A stretch of 16,438 nucleotides of DNA from the NCBI GenBank assembly GCA_024710825.1, contig JANJUA010000200.1:1-16438 (forward strand), written 5' to 3'. Source of the DNA: Solirubrobacteraceae bacterium. GTDB taxonomy: Bacteria > Actinomycetota > Thermoleophilia > Solirubrobacterales > Solirubrobacteraceae. Made by a program: the position numbers and the translations under genes. Below, one piece after another: positions 1 to 7,441 of this stretch (position 1 is its first letter; each line of letters opens with the position of its first letter). The notes below the pieces were generated by a model, which worked only from the letters and a program-made list of their open reading frames with translations, searched no databases and had not been told where the DNA came from.

Positions 1-1167
1 CGCGGCCGTGGAGAGCGCGTCGAGCACCGCCTCGGCGCCGTCTCCGATCCGCACCGCGACGCCCAGGTCGGCGAGTCCGCGGCCGAGCGCGCCGACCGCG
101 ACCACCGGGAACAGCGAGCGGGCGGCGGGACCCATGTGACCGAGGCGGAACAGCTTGGTCGCCAGCGGTCCGTAGCCGGCGGACAGCATCACGCCGTAGC
201 GCTCGCGCACGTGCGCCAGCACGTCCGCGACGGCCACGCCCTCCGGGCAGCGCACGGCGGTGACGCAGTTCGCCGCGTCCTGCTCGCGCTTGGCCCACAG
301 CTCCAGCCCGAGGCCCCTGACGCCCGCGCGCGTGGCGCGGGCGGCGAGCGCGTGGCGGGCGATCGCCGCGTCCAGGCCCTCTTCCATGACCTCGCAGACG
401 GCCGCGTGGACGCCGTTGACGTCGGCCACGGAAGGCGTGTACGGGAACGCGGTGCGACCGCCGTCGATCCACTTCGCCTTCCAGTCCAGCAGCGAGAGGA
501 ACGAGCCGCGGGGAGCCTGCGGGTTGGCCTCGATCGCCGCCCACGCCCGCTCGCCGACGGCGACGAGCGACATCCCGGGCGGTCCGGCCAGGCACTTCTG
601 AGGGCCGGCCACGCAGAGGTCGACGTGCCACTCGTCGACGCGTACGTCGGTCCCGCCGACGGCCGAGACGACGTCGGCGAGCAGCAGCGCCCCGTGGCGG
701 TGGACGATCGGGCCGATCTCGCGCAGCGGGTTCTCGATCCCCGAGGGCGTCTCGGAGTGGACCATCGCCACGAGCTCGACGTCGCCGTGCTCGGAGAGCA
801 GCCGCTCGACGTCCGCGGGGTCGATCGCCTCGTCGAACGCGACCGTGTGCTCGACGACGTCGCCGCCGAACGCCCGCAGCCAGTCGCCGAACCACATGGC
901 GTAGACGCCCGAGACGAGGTTGAGGCAGCGCATCCCCGGGCGCACCAGGCCACGTGCGGCGGCCTCGAGCCCGAGCACGGCCTCGCCCTGCATCATCACG
1001 ACGTCGTTGCGCGTGCCGAGCAGCTCCGCGACGCGACGCTCCAGGTCGCGGAAGCGCTCGAGGAAGACCGGGTCGTAGTCGAAGATCACCGGCGAGCCCA
1101 GTGCCTGGCGCACGCGCGTGGAGGCCATCGTCGGCCCGGCGGTCAGGGTGAAGTCGGGTGCGTCCAT
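1..1167 (-). CDS. ppaT: Pyridoxamine-pyruvate aminotransferase-like enzyme (class V, PLP-dependent), C-terminus cut by window edge
   Basis: This fold-type I, class V aminotransferase probably converts pyridoxamine plus pyruvate to pyridoxal plus L-alanine, the entry step for pyridoxamine in B6 degradation. 389 codons are visible with no stop before the left edge; the family is about 390 aa, so only the extreme C-terminus can be missing. The PLP lysine is K191 in the segment AGPQKCLAGPPG, preceded by the cofactor Asp in LLLADVVSAVGG (D165). The segment MQGEAVLGLEAA (about 59-70) and the Arg in FRLGHMG (R341) also look like the M. loti enzyme (PLP-lysine K197, from memory). The ATG at 1167 has GAGGAG ten bases upstream. 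It is the last visible gene of the leftward operon, 26 bp after the CoxG gene. The main alternative is alanine/serine-glyoxylate aminotransferase, which has the same fold; the B6 neighbours favour pyridoxamine. Confidence 0.8.
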   Translation of the reverse strand, partial: MDAPDFTLTAGPTMASTRVRQALGSPVIFDYDPVFLERFRDLERRVAELLGTRNDVVMMQGEAVLGLEAAARGLVRPGMRCLNLVSGVYAMWFGDWLRAFGGDVVEHTVAFDEAIDPADVERLLSEHGDVELVAMVHSETPSGIENPLREIGPIVHRHGALLLADVVSAVGGTDVRVDEWHVDLCVAGPQKCLAGPPGMSLVAVGERAWAAIEANPQAPRGSFLSLLDWKAKWIDGGRTAFPYTPSVADVNGVHAAVCEVMEEGLDAAIARHALAARATRAGVRGLGLELWAKREQDAANCVTAVRCPEGVAVADVLAHVRERYGVMLSAGYGPLATKLFRLGHMGPAARSLFPVVAVGALGRGLADLGVAVRIGDGAEAVLDALSTAA

Positions 1168-1193
1168 TCTCGTGTTGCTCCTCAGTATCGGCG

Positions 1194-1775
1194 CTACCGG
1201 CGGGCGAAGATGCGGCGGACGCGGTCCCAGAGCGCGCGCCAGGCCAGTCCGATGCCGTTGACGGGCGGTGCGGGGGCGGGCGCGGGGCGGGGAGCCGCGG
1301 CCGCGACGGCGCCGGCCTCTGGGGCGGGCGTCGCCGCGAGCATCGCGCTCAGCCGCCCCGCCATGTCGGCGACGAGGCGCTTGGCGACGTCCTCGATGAT
1401 CCCCTTGCCCATCTGCGCGGCCCGGCCGGTCATCTCGACCTCGGTGACCGACGCGACGCTCGCGGCGCCGCCGTCCTCCGAGACGTCCATCGACATCCGG
1501 GCGCGGGCGGTGCCCTGGCCGCGCGCCTCCTTGACGTCGGCCTCCAGCAGCGCATGGCGGGCGGCATCGTCGCGCTCCATGATCCGCACGGTCCCGCGAT
1601 ACGTCATCCGCATCGGCCCGACCTTGACCGCGATCTCCACGGAGTGGGCGCCGTCGTCGCCCGCGGGCCCGACCGTCGCGCCCGGGATGCACGGGCCGAC
1701 CCGCTCGAGGTCGACGAGCGCGTCGTAGACCTCGGCGGCCGGCGCCTGCACGGCGAACGTGTTGGCGATCTCCAT
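1194..1775 (-). CDS. CoxG-like SRPBCC-domain protein (carbon monoxide dehydrogenase subunit G family)
   Basis: 193 aa. Residues 1-148 form an SRPBCC/START-like domain with the CoxG pattern: the start MEIANTFAVQAPAAEVYDAL, then GPCIPGA (27-33), VKVGPMRMTYRG (51-61) and TEVEMTGRAAQMG (111-123). A low-complexity Ala/Pro linker (about 148-172) leads to a short amphipathic tail, LAWRALWDRVRRIFARR, which may attach it to the membrane. CoxG proteins accompany molybdenum hydroxylases and are thought to help recruit or mature them at the membrane; they are not catalytic subunits. The likely partner is the molybdenum enzyme encoded at 11418-14158 in the opposite operon. The ATG at 1775 follows the permease stop by 2 bp and has GAGGAG ten bases upstream inside the permease gene, so translation is probably coupled. 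A longer reading frame upstream overlaps the permease gene and is not the start. Confidence 0.85.
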   Translation of the reverse strand: MEIANTFAVQAPAAEVYDALVDLERVGPCIPGATVGPAGDDGAHSVEIAVKVGPMRMTYRGTVRIMERDDAARHALLEADVKEARGQGTARARMSMDVSEDGGAASVASVTEVEMTGRAAQMGKGIIEDVAKRLVADMAGRLSAMLAATPAPEAGAVAAAAPRPAPAPAPPVNGIGLAWRALWDRVRRIFARR

Positions 1776-1777
1776 TG

Positions 1778-2719
1778 TCAGCGTTCTCCTCGCACGTAGG
1801 GGAGCGCGAGCGCGGAGGGGAGGTAGGAGCGCCGCGCGAACAGGATGAGGACCAGGATCACCGTCACGAACGGCAGCATCTGGACCCAGTCGGTGGGGAT
1901 CGTGATCCCGGCGAGCTGGAGGGCCGTGGCGATCGTGAGGGAGACGCCGAAGAGCAGCGACCCGACGATCGTCCACAGGACCTTGCCGCGCGTGAGCATG
2001 GCGATGACGATCGCCATGAAGCCGGCGCCCTGCGTCATGAACGGGGTGAAGCTGCCGGCGGCGATGATCGCCAGGTAGCCGCCGCCGAGCCCGGCGAGGG
2101 CGCCGCAGGCGAGGACGGCCCAGGTGCGCGTGCGGACGACGCTCACGCCGGCGGCGTCGAGCGCCGCGGGCGTCTCGCCGGCGGCCCGCACGTTCAGTCC
2201 GGTGGACGTCCGGCGCAGCATCCAGCTCACCAGGAAGACGAGCGCGAAGCCGATGTAGACGATCGGATGCACGCTGAACAGGCTCTCGCCCACCGCGGGG
2301 AGGTCGGAGAGCAGCGGGATGGCCAGCTCGGAGGGCTTCTCCAGGCGCGGGTAGCTCTCGCCGAACTGCGCGCCGTGCAGGAGGCTCGTGACGCCCTCGG
2401 CGAAGAGGAACAGCGCCACGCCGACGACGATCTGGTCGAGCCGCATGCGGACGCAGAGCACGACCATCGTCAGCGAGGCGAGCACGCCGCCGCCGATGCC
2501 GGCCAGCAGGCCGAGCCACGACGAGTGCAGGTAGAGCGCGCCGTTGAAGCCCGCGTAGGCCCCGAACAGCATCATCCCCTCGAGGCCGACGTTCAGCACG
2601 CCCGCCTGCTCGGAGATCGCCTCGCCCAGGCTGGCGAACAGGATCGGGAGCGCGGCCAGCAGCGCGCCCGAGATGAGCGCGGCGAAGAACGCCTCGGTGA
2701 GCAGTGCGCTGCTATCCAT
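1778..2719 (-). CDS. ABC transporter permease, BMP/nucleoside-sugar type (NupQ/YufQ-like), second permease
   Basis: 313 aa, strongly hydrophobic, of the BPD_transp_2 (RbsC/LivH-like) family used by BMP-type importers. The segment LNVGLEGMMLFGAYAG near residues 40-55 is a hallmark of this permease group. About eight membrane segments can be picked out by eye, ending in a short Arg-rich cytoplasmic tail (YVRGER). I chose the ATG at 2719 because GGAGG lies five bases upstream and it overlaps the end of the previous gene by 8 bp (ATGGATAG); an in-frame GTG at 2731 lies in the ribosome-binding site and is unlikely. It pairs with the permease at 2712-3842 to form the membrane channel. The substrate cannot be read from the sequence; the neighbours suggest a B6 vitamer. 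Confidence 0.9.
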   Translation of the reverse strand: MDSSALLTEAFFAALISGALLAALPILFASLGEAISEQAGVLNVGLEGMMLFGAYAGFNGALYLHSSWLGLLAGIGGGVLASLTMVVLCVRMRLDQIVVGVALFLFAEGVTSLLHGAQFGESYPRLEKPSELAIPLLSDLPAVGESLFSVHPIVYIGFALVFLVSWMLRRTSTGLNVRAAGETPAALDAAGVSVVRTRTWAVLACGALAGLGGGYLAIIAAGSFTPFMTQGAGFMAIVIAMLTRGKVLWTIVGSLLFGVSLTIATALQLAGITIPTDWVQMLPFVTVILVLILFARRSYLPSALALPYVRGER

Positions 2720-3842
2720 CGTCGCCTCCACGCCGCAGGCGGCTGGCCAGGCCCGCGGTCACGAACGCGAGGCGCCGCTCGCGGCGCACCCGCATGAACT
2801 CGGTGATCGCCATGAAGAAGAGGATCAGCCCGACGAGCACGAGCACGAAGTCGTTGGGCAGGTCGGCCTCGCGGGTGGCGTACTCGCCGCCGATCTGGAT
2901 GACCGCGAACAGCGCGACGAAGGCCACGGTGGCCAGCGCGTTCAGGCGGGCGAGGAACACCAGCGGCACGACGAGGAAGCCGTAGCCCGGGTTCCAGTCG
3001 GCGCGGAAGGAGCCCCAGTCGCCCAGCATCGACACCGCGCCGCTCATGCCGATCAGCGCGCCGCTGACCATGAAGGCGACCAGCGTCAGCCGCTTGGTGC
3101 GCAGGCCGAAGTGCACGGCCGCGCGGGGGTTGGCGCCCAGCACGCGCAGGCGGAGCCCGAGCGGCGTGCGGGTCATCACCAGATGGACCAGGAGGATCGT
3201 GGCCGCCGCGATCAGGATCCCGATGTGGATCCGGGTGTCGAACAGGACCGGCAGGCGCTCGGCGAGCGGCAGGATGTCGGTGCGCGGCACGCCCGGGGCG
3301 TCCGTCAGGAACGGCCCCTTGACGAGGATGTTCGCCAGGTTGATGCCGATGAAGTTCATCATCAGCGTGGTGATGATCTCGTTGACTCCGAACCGGGCCT
3401 TCAGGCCGGCCGGCACGAGGGTCCACACCGCGCCGACGACGGCGGCGATGACGAAGCACAGCGTGAGGCCGACGGTCATGCCCAGCGACGAGACGATCGA
3501 CGGCGCGAGGCCCGCGACGAAGGCGGCGGCGAGCAGGAACTGGCCGTCGAGGCCGAGGTTCCACAGGTTCGCGCGGAAGGCGACGATCAGCCCCGCGGCG
3601 ATCATGAGCAGCGTCGCCATCCGCACGACGCTCTGCTGAAGGCCGAAGGACTCGAGCATCCCCTGCTGGAGGATGTCGCCGTAGAAGCTCAACGGGTCGC
3701 GCCCCAGGATCGTCAGCAGGATGCCGCCGGCGACGATCGCCAGCAGCACGGGCGTCACCGACATCACCACCGGCTCCAGCAGTCCCCGCAGCGTGCGGCG
3801 TGGGACCTCGGCGACGGGTCGGGCTACGGCAATCTCGGTCAT
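2712..3842 (-). CDS. ABC transporter permease, BMP/nucleoside-sugar type (NupP/YufP-like), first permease
   Basis: 376 aa, BPD_transp_2 family. A polar N-terminus of about 27 residues precedes the first membrane segment (VMSVTPVLLAIVAGGILLTI). The segments AAGLIVAFRANLWNLGLDGQ and NEIITTLMMNFIGINLANIL are typical of the larger permease in BMP/nucleoside ABC importers. The C-terminus is Arg-rich and cytoplasmic (MRVRRERRLAF onward). The ATG at 3842 has GAGG about eight bases upstream and lies 10 bp after the ATPase stop; the 3' end overlaps the next permease gene by 8 bp. Together with the ATPase and the lipoprotein it makes a complete importer. Known relatives carry purine nucleosides or simple sugars, but the locus context suggests a pyridine compound. 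Confidence 0.9.
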   Translation of the reverse strand: MTEIAVARPVAEVPRRTLRGLLEPVVMSVTPVLLAIVAGGILLTILGRDPLSFYGDILQQGMLESFGLQQSVVRMATLLMIAAGLIVAFRANLWNLGLDGQFLLAAAFVAGLAPSIVSSLGMTVGLTLCFVIAAVVGAVWTLVPAGLKARFGVNEIITTLMMNFIGINLANILVKGPFLTDAPGVPRTDILPLAERLPVLFDTRIHIGILIAAATILLVHLVMTRTPLGLRLRVLGANPRAAVHFGLRTKRLTLVAFMVSGALIGMSGAVSMLGDWGSFRADWNPGYGFLVVPLVFLARLNALATVAFVALFAVIQIGGEYATREADLPNDFVLVLVGLILFFMAITEFMRVRRERRLAFVTAGLASRLRRGGDDG

Positions 3843-3852
3843 GCGCGGTGCC

Positions 3853-5439
3853 TCATGCGACCATCAGCTCTCCGACGCGCGCCTGCGCGTCTTGTCCGTT
3901 CTCGACGATTCCGGTCAGGCGCCCGCTCGACATGACGGCGATGCGGTCGCAGATGGCCAGCAGCTCGTCGAGCTCGGTGGAGATCACGAGGGCCGAGACG
4001 CCCTGAGACGCCTGCTCGCGGATCTGGGAGCGCACGAAGCTCGCGGTCTTCACGTCGAGACCGTGCGTCGGCTTGTTGTAGATGACCAGCCGCGGGTCGA
4101 AGGCCAGCTCACGGGCGAGCAGGACCTTCTGGATGTTGCCGCCCGACAGCGCGCCGATGCGCGTGTGGATGCTCGGCGTACGCGTCTCGTAGCGGTCGAC
4201 GAGCTCCTCGGCGAGCGCGTCGATGGCGCTCGGCTGGATCGTGCCGCGTCGCCAGAAGGGCGGCTGGCCGATGCGCTTGAGGACCATGTTCATCGCGACG
4301 CTCTCGTCGCGGACGATGCCCTCGTGCAGACGGTCGTCGGTGAGGTAGCGCAGCCCGCGCTCCTGGCGCTCGGGCACACCCAGGCGGCGCAGCGACTCAC
4401 CGGCCAGCCGGATGTCGCCGGCGTGGATCGGCCGCTGGCCGGCGATCGCCTGCGCGAGCTGGCGCTGGCCGTTGCCGTCGACGCCGGCGACTCCGAGGAT
4501 CTCGCCGCGGTGCACGACGAAGCTGACGTCGTGGAGGCTCATCTCGTCGTCGCCGCCGTCGATGCTCAGGCCGGACACCTCCAGCTCGGCCTCTTCGCTC
4601 ACGTCGCGCGGCTCGTCGGGGGTGAGGGGGCGGATCTCGATCTCGGCGACGCCGCTGAGCTGGTCGGCGCCCTCGCCGAACATCAGGTTGACGATGCGCG
4701 CCTTGAGCTGCTCGGGGGTCTTGCTCCGCAGCTCGTCCTCGTCGAGCGCGCCGACGATGCGGCCCCCCTTGAGGATCGAGACGCGGTCGCCGATCTCGAT
4801 CGCCTCGTGCAGCTTGTGGGTGATGAAGACGATGGCGATCCCGCCGGCCTTGAGGCGCTCGAGGACCCGCTGAAGCTCGGCGACGCCCTGCGGCGTGAGC
4901 ATGGACGTCGGCTCGTCGAGAATGAGGATGCGCGTGTCGCGCCACAGCGCCTTCACGATCTCGACCTGCTGGAGCTGGCCGAGCGCGAGCGTGTCGGCGC
5001 GGGCGTCGGGGTCGATCGCCGCCCCGAGCCTGGCGACGAGCTCGGCGAAGCGCTCGCGCGCCGCGTGGAAGTCGAGCATGACGCTGGTGCTCGAGCCGAG
5101 CAGCAGGTTCTCGAGCACGGTGAGGTTGGGGACCAGCGTCAGGTGCTGGTAGACGGTGCCGATGCCGAGGTCGAGCGCTGTGCGCGGGGAGCCCATCTGC
5201 ACGGGGCGGCCGTCGAGCAGGATCTCGCCGCTGTCGGGCGCGATCATGCCGGAGAGCATGCTGATGAGGGTCGACTTGCCGGCGCCGTTCTCGCCGAGAA
5301 GGCTGTGGACCTGGCCTGCGCGGAGCGTCAGGTGGATGTCGTCGTTGGCGACGACCCCGGGGAAGGCCTTCGTGATGCCGCGCAGCTCGACCGCGGGAGC
5401 GGCGGCGCGCGAGGGGGTGGTGGAGTCGGGCGTGGTCAT
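3853..5439 (-). CDS. ABC transporter ATP-binding protein with two fused nucleotide-binding domains (BMP importer type)
   Basis: 528 aa with two ABC ATPase domains. Domain 1 (about 17-250) is complete: Walker A GENGAGKST (49-57), Q-loop YQH (97-99), signature LALGQLQQVE (151-160), Walker B ILILDEPTS (171-179), switch His in ITHKL (H208). Domain 2 (about 285-515) is degenerate: the Walker A region reads GVDGNGQRQ (319-327) without the GK[ST] lysine, and Walker B reads VIYNKPTHGLD (452-462), lacking the Asp-Glu pair, although its signature LSGGNIQKV (431-439) is good. Such asymmetry is usual in RbsA/NupO-type importers, where one site hydrolyses ATP. The start ATG at 5439 has no clear Shine-Dalgarno sequence and follows a perfect 12-bp hairpin, which may reduce its expression relative to the binding protein. 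Confidence 0.95.
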   Translation of the reverse strand: MTTPDSTTPSRAAAPAVELRGITKAFPGVVANDDIHLTLRAGQVHSLLGENGAGKSTLISMLSGMIAPDSGEILLDGRPVQMGSPRTALDLGIGTVYQHLTLVPNLTVLENLLLGSSTSVMLDFHAARERFAELVARLGAAIDPDARADTLALGQLQQVEIVKALWRDTRILILDEPTSMLTPQGVAELQRVLERLKAGGIAIVFITHKLHEAIEIGDRVSILKGGRIVGALDEDELRSKTPEQLKARIVNLMFGEGADQLSGVAEIEIRPLTPDEPRDVSEEAELEVSGLSIDGGDDEMSLHDVSFVVHRGEILGVAGVDGNGQRQLAQAIAGQRPIHAGDIRLAGESLRRLGVPERQERGLRYLTDDRLHEGIVRDESVAMNMVLKRIGQPPFWRRGTIQPSAIDALAEELVDRYETRTPSIHTRIGALSGGNIQKVLLARELAFDPRLVIYNKPTHGLDVKTASFVRSQIREQASQGVSALVISTELDELLAICDRIAVMSSGRLTGIVENGQDAQARVGELMVA

Positions 5440-5472
5440 CGGGAAGCTGGGGACTGCGTCGTGGTGGCCGGG

Positions 5473-5502
5473 ACGGGCCGCGCCGGAGAGGGCGCGGCCC
5501 GT
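5473..5502 (-). promoter_or_regulatory. Perfect 12-bp stem-loop between binding-protein and ATPase genes
   Basis: The arms ACGGGCCGCGCC and GGCGCGGCCCGT are exact reverse complements around a 6-nt loop. The element fills much of the 71-bp gap between the lipoprotein stop (5511) and the ATPase start (5439), the largest gap within the leftward operon. In the minus-strand transcript no U-run follows the stem, so it is not a classical intrinsic terminator. It more likely acts as a 3'-end stabiliser or partial attenuator that raises binding-protein mRNA above that of the membrane and ATPase genes, as is known for other ABC importer operons. The structure is seen in the sequence; the role is inferred. 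Confidence 0.7.
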
Positions 5503-5510
5503 GGCATCGG

Positions 5511-6587
5511 CTACTCCTTGATGAGGGCCTGGACCTCGGCCTTCTTGGTGGTGAGGGGGACCTCGACCTCACCGGCGACGATCTGCTCCTTGGCCTGCTC
5601 GACCTCTTCCCAGACGTCGGCTTCGATCAGGTCGGTCTGAAGCAGCGAGATGCCGCCGTTGGCCAGGTCCAGCTCGAAGACCTCGGTGCCGAAGGTGCCC
5701 GCCTCGATGCTCTCGATCGCGGACTTGAACGTCGGCGCGAAGTTCCAGAGGATCGACGAGAGCAGGACGTTCTTCTCGTCGATGCTCGACTTGTCGCCGA
5801 TCACGTCGATGAACTTCACCTTCCCGCCGGCCTCCTCGACCGCCTGGAGCATGCCGAAGGAGGAGCCGTCGCCCATGCCGAGCACGACGTCGGCGCCGCC
5901 CGCGATAACGGTCTTGGTCACGCGCTTGCCGCCGGCGGCGTCGGCGTAGGCCGCCTGGCCGATCTGGGCGAGCAGGATGTCGATCTCGGGGTCGACGCTG
6001 CGCGCGCCGGCCACGAAGCCGCCGGCCTGCTTGTTCCAGTTGGTGTCGTCGGCGGAGGTGACGATGCCGAGCGTTCCCGTCTCGGTCGTCTTCGCGGCCA
6101 GCACGCCGGCGAGGTAGCCGCCCTGCTGGCTGGCGGTCTCGGCATCGCCGACGGAGCCCTCCACCATGCCGCTCGGGTTGTCCCAGATCAGGACCGGGAC
6201 GCCGCTCTGCGCCGCGACGTCCACGCCGGTGGCGTTGTAGCCGCTGGCGTGGGCGATGACGAGCTTCGCGCCGTCGTTGGCGAGCTGGCCCAGCACCGGG
6301 CCGACGTTGTCGTAGCCCGAGCCGTCGGCGATGTCCACCTCGATGCCCAGCTCCTGGGCGACCTCCTCGGCGGCGATGATGCCCTGCTGGTTCCACCCGA
6401 AGTCGTCGCGCTTCTCCGGCGCGGCGATGGCGAACCTGTCGACGGTGGCGGCGGCCGGCTCGGCGTCGCCGCCCCCGCTCGCAGTCTGCGCCGAGCCGTC
6501 GTCGTCGCTGCTTCCGCAGCCGGCGACGAGCAGCGCGCCGGCGGCTGCGAGTGCCGCCCAGCCGGCTCGCGAGGCGAGTCTGTGCAC
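5511..6587 (-). CDS. BMP-family ABC transporter substrate-binding lipoprotein
   Basis: 358 aa from the GTG at 6587. The N-terminus is a lipoprotein signal: positive n-region (HRLASR), hydrophobic Ala/Leu core and lipobox LVAGC with the lipidated cysteine at residue 24, followed by a flexible Ser/Asp/Gly linker. The mature part (from about residue 50, FAIAAPEKRDDFGWNQQG) is a periplasmic-binding-protein-like (BMP/PnrA) fold, which captures the solute outside the membrane for the permeases. I prefer the GTG over an ATG at 6617 because AGAGGAG lies ten bases upstream, the same spacing as at two other genes of the operon, and because the GTG gives a normal-length signal peptide without overlapping the amidohydrolase gene. 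BMP proteins usually bind nucleosides or related small polar molecules; here a B6 vitamer is the inferred ligand. Confidence 0.93.
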   Translation of the reverse strand: MHRLASRAGWAALAAAGALLVAGCGSSDDDGSAQTASGGGDAEPAAATVDRFAIAAPEKRDDFGWNQQGIIAAEEVAQELGIEVDIADGSGYDNVGPVLGQLANDGAKLVIAHASGYNATGVDVAAQSGVPVLIWDNPSGMVEGSVGDAETASQQGGYLAGVLAAKTTETGTLGIVTSADDTNWNKQAGGFVAGARSVDPEIDILLAQIGQAAYADAAGGKRVTKTVIAGGADVVLGMGDGSSFGMLQAVEEAGGKVKFIDVIGDKSSIDEKNVLLSSILWNFAPTFKSAIESIEAGTFGTEVFELDLANGGISLLQTDLIEADVWEEVEQAKEQIVAGEVEVPLTTKKAEVQALIKE

Positions 6588-6594
6588 GTTCCCT

Positions 6595-7416
6595 CTACTC
6601 CTCTCCCGGGTTTCCATGATGGGAGGCGTCCGGTCGTCCCGGGTCCGAGACCGGCGCCCCCGCGTTCTCGTCACCGAAGAACAGCTTCCGTGCGTTTCGG
6701 TGGAGGACCCTTGCGACGAGGTCCGGGGAGAGGCCGCTGACCTCCACCTTGCGGACCTCGACGCCGACGTCGTGGAACGGCGCGTCGGACCCGAACAGCA
6801 CGCGGTCCGGGCCGACTCGCTCCACGCCCTCGGCGATCTTGGTGTGCATCGGCATGCCGGACGTCTCGAGATAGACGTTCGGGTTGCGCGCGGCGACGTC
6901 GATCGCGCCGTTTATGTAGACGACGTTGCCGTGCCCCATGTGGCCGAGGATCACCTTGGCCCGGGGGAACTCGACGGCGAGCTCCTCGATGCTCCACGGA
7001 AGCGTGAAGATCGGGTGCCCGCAGTGGATCAGCACCGGCAGGTCGCGCTCCACCAGCTCGGCGGCCAGCGGATGGACCGCCGGGTCGTTCGGGTGGTAGC
7101 CGTCGAGCAGCGGATGCATCTTGACCCCGAGGAACTTCGGGTGGTCCAGGTACTCGCGCGCGTGCTCGACGAACCCGTCCTTGTGCGGGTTGGCCCAGAA
7201 CAGGCCGTAGGCACCGGGAACGGATTCGACGACCTCGCGCACGTAGGCGTTGTCGGGGTGGAAGACCATCCCCGCCGCGATGCCGAACTCGCGCATCGTC
7301 GCCTCCAGCCCGTCGCCGTCCATGCGGACGTTGAAGAGCGGGAACTCGCCGACGTGCATGTGAGCGTCGACCAGCCCACGATCCGGTGATGTCGTCTGTT
7401 GACAGTTAGTTGCCAT
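6595..7416 (-). CDS. Amidohydrolase_2-family metal-dependent hydrolase or decarboxylase
   Basis: 273 aa TIM-barrel protein of the amidohydrolase_2 (COG2159) family. Metal-site residues are recognisable: DAHMH (D17, H19, H21), VKMH (K99, H101), LIHCGHP (H131, H134), LGHMG (H159) and FGSDAPF (D211). The family includes hydrolases and non-oxidative decarboxylases such as ACMSD, so the reaction cannot be fixed from sequence. As first gene of the importer operon in a B6 degradation locus, it could hydrolyse the ring-opened N-acyl product, in place of the alpha/beta-hydrolase of M. loti, or decarboxylate a pyridine acid. The start ATG (7416) has no Shine-Dalgarno sequence and lies only about 12 bases after a predicted -10 box, so translation is probably leaderless. 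The C-terminus (from about 250) is polar and likely disordered. It ends 7 bp before the lipoprotein start. Confidence 0.85.
   Translation of the reverse strand: MATNCQQTTSPDRGLVDAHMHVGEFPLFNVRMDGDGLEATMREFGIAAGMVFHPDNAYVREVVESVPGAYGLFWANPHKDGFVEHAREYLDHPKFLGVKMHPLLDGYHPNDPAVHPLAAELVERDLPVLIHCGHPIFTLPWSIEELAVEFPRAKVILGHMGHGNVVYINGAIDVAARNPNVYLETSGMPMHTKIAEGVERVGPDRVLFGSDAPFHDVGVEVRKVEVSGLSPDLVARVLHRNARKLFFGDENAGAPVSDPGRPDASHHGNPGEE
7393..7404. promoter_or_regulatory. Candidate GntR operator 1
   Basis: CGTCTGTTGACA on the plus strand, with the dyad CTGT-TG-ACAG at its core (7396-7405). It repeats 11 of 12 bases of the element at 7445-7456. It lies within the first codons of the amidohydrolase gene, downstream of that gene's predicted promoter, where a bound repressor could block elongation or loop to operator 2. 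The TGT-n2-ACA half-sites resemble those of several FCD-type GntR regulators. Assignment to the repressor encoded at 7503-8228 is inferred from position. Confidence 0.5.
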
Positions 7417-7425
7417 CAGCAGATC

Positions 7426-7441
7426 GGCATGCTAGCGTGCC
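7426..7441. promoter_or_regulatory. Imperfect 16-bp dyad over the -10 box
   Basis: GGCATGCTAGCGTGCC pairs with itself at seven of eight positions (the eighth is a T-G mismatch), centred between 7433 and 7434. It covers the predicted minus-strand -10 element. It is a possible binding site for a dimeric regulator but is unrelated in sequence to the TGTTGACA repeats, so either a second protein or chance could explain it. Confidence 0.3.

Noticed and set aside
5473..5502. Intrinsic terminator after the binding-protein gene
   Set aside because: The stem is perfect, but no T-run follows it in the direction of transcription and essential importer genes lie downstream.
3721..5640. Long open plus-strand frame (639 codons) opposite the ABC ATPase and adjoining genes
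   Set aside because: It is antisense to a complete ABC ATPase with all motifs; its product is rich in Arg, Asp, Glu and Ala without recognisable domains, as expected for mirror frames in high-GC DNA.
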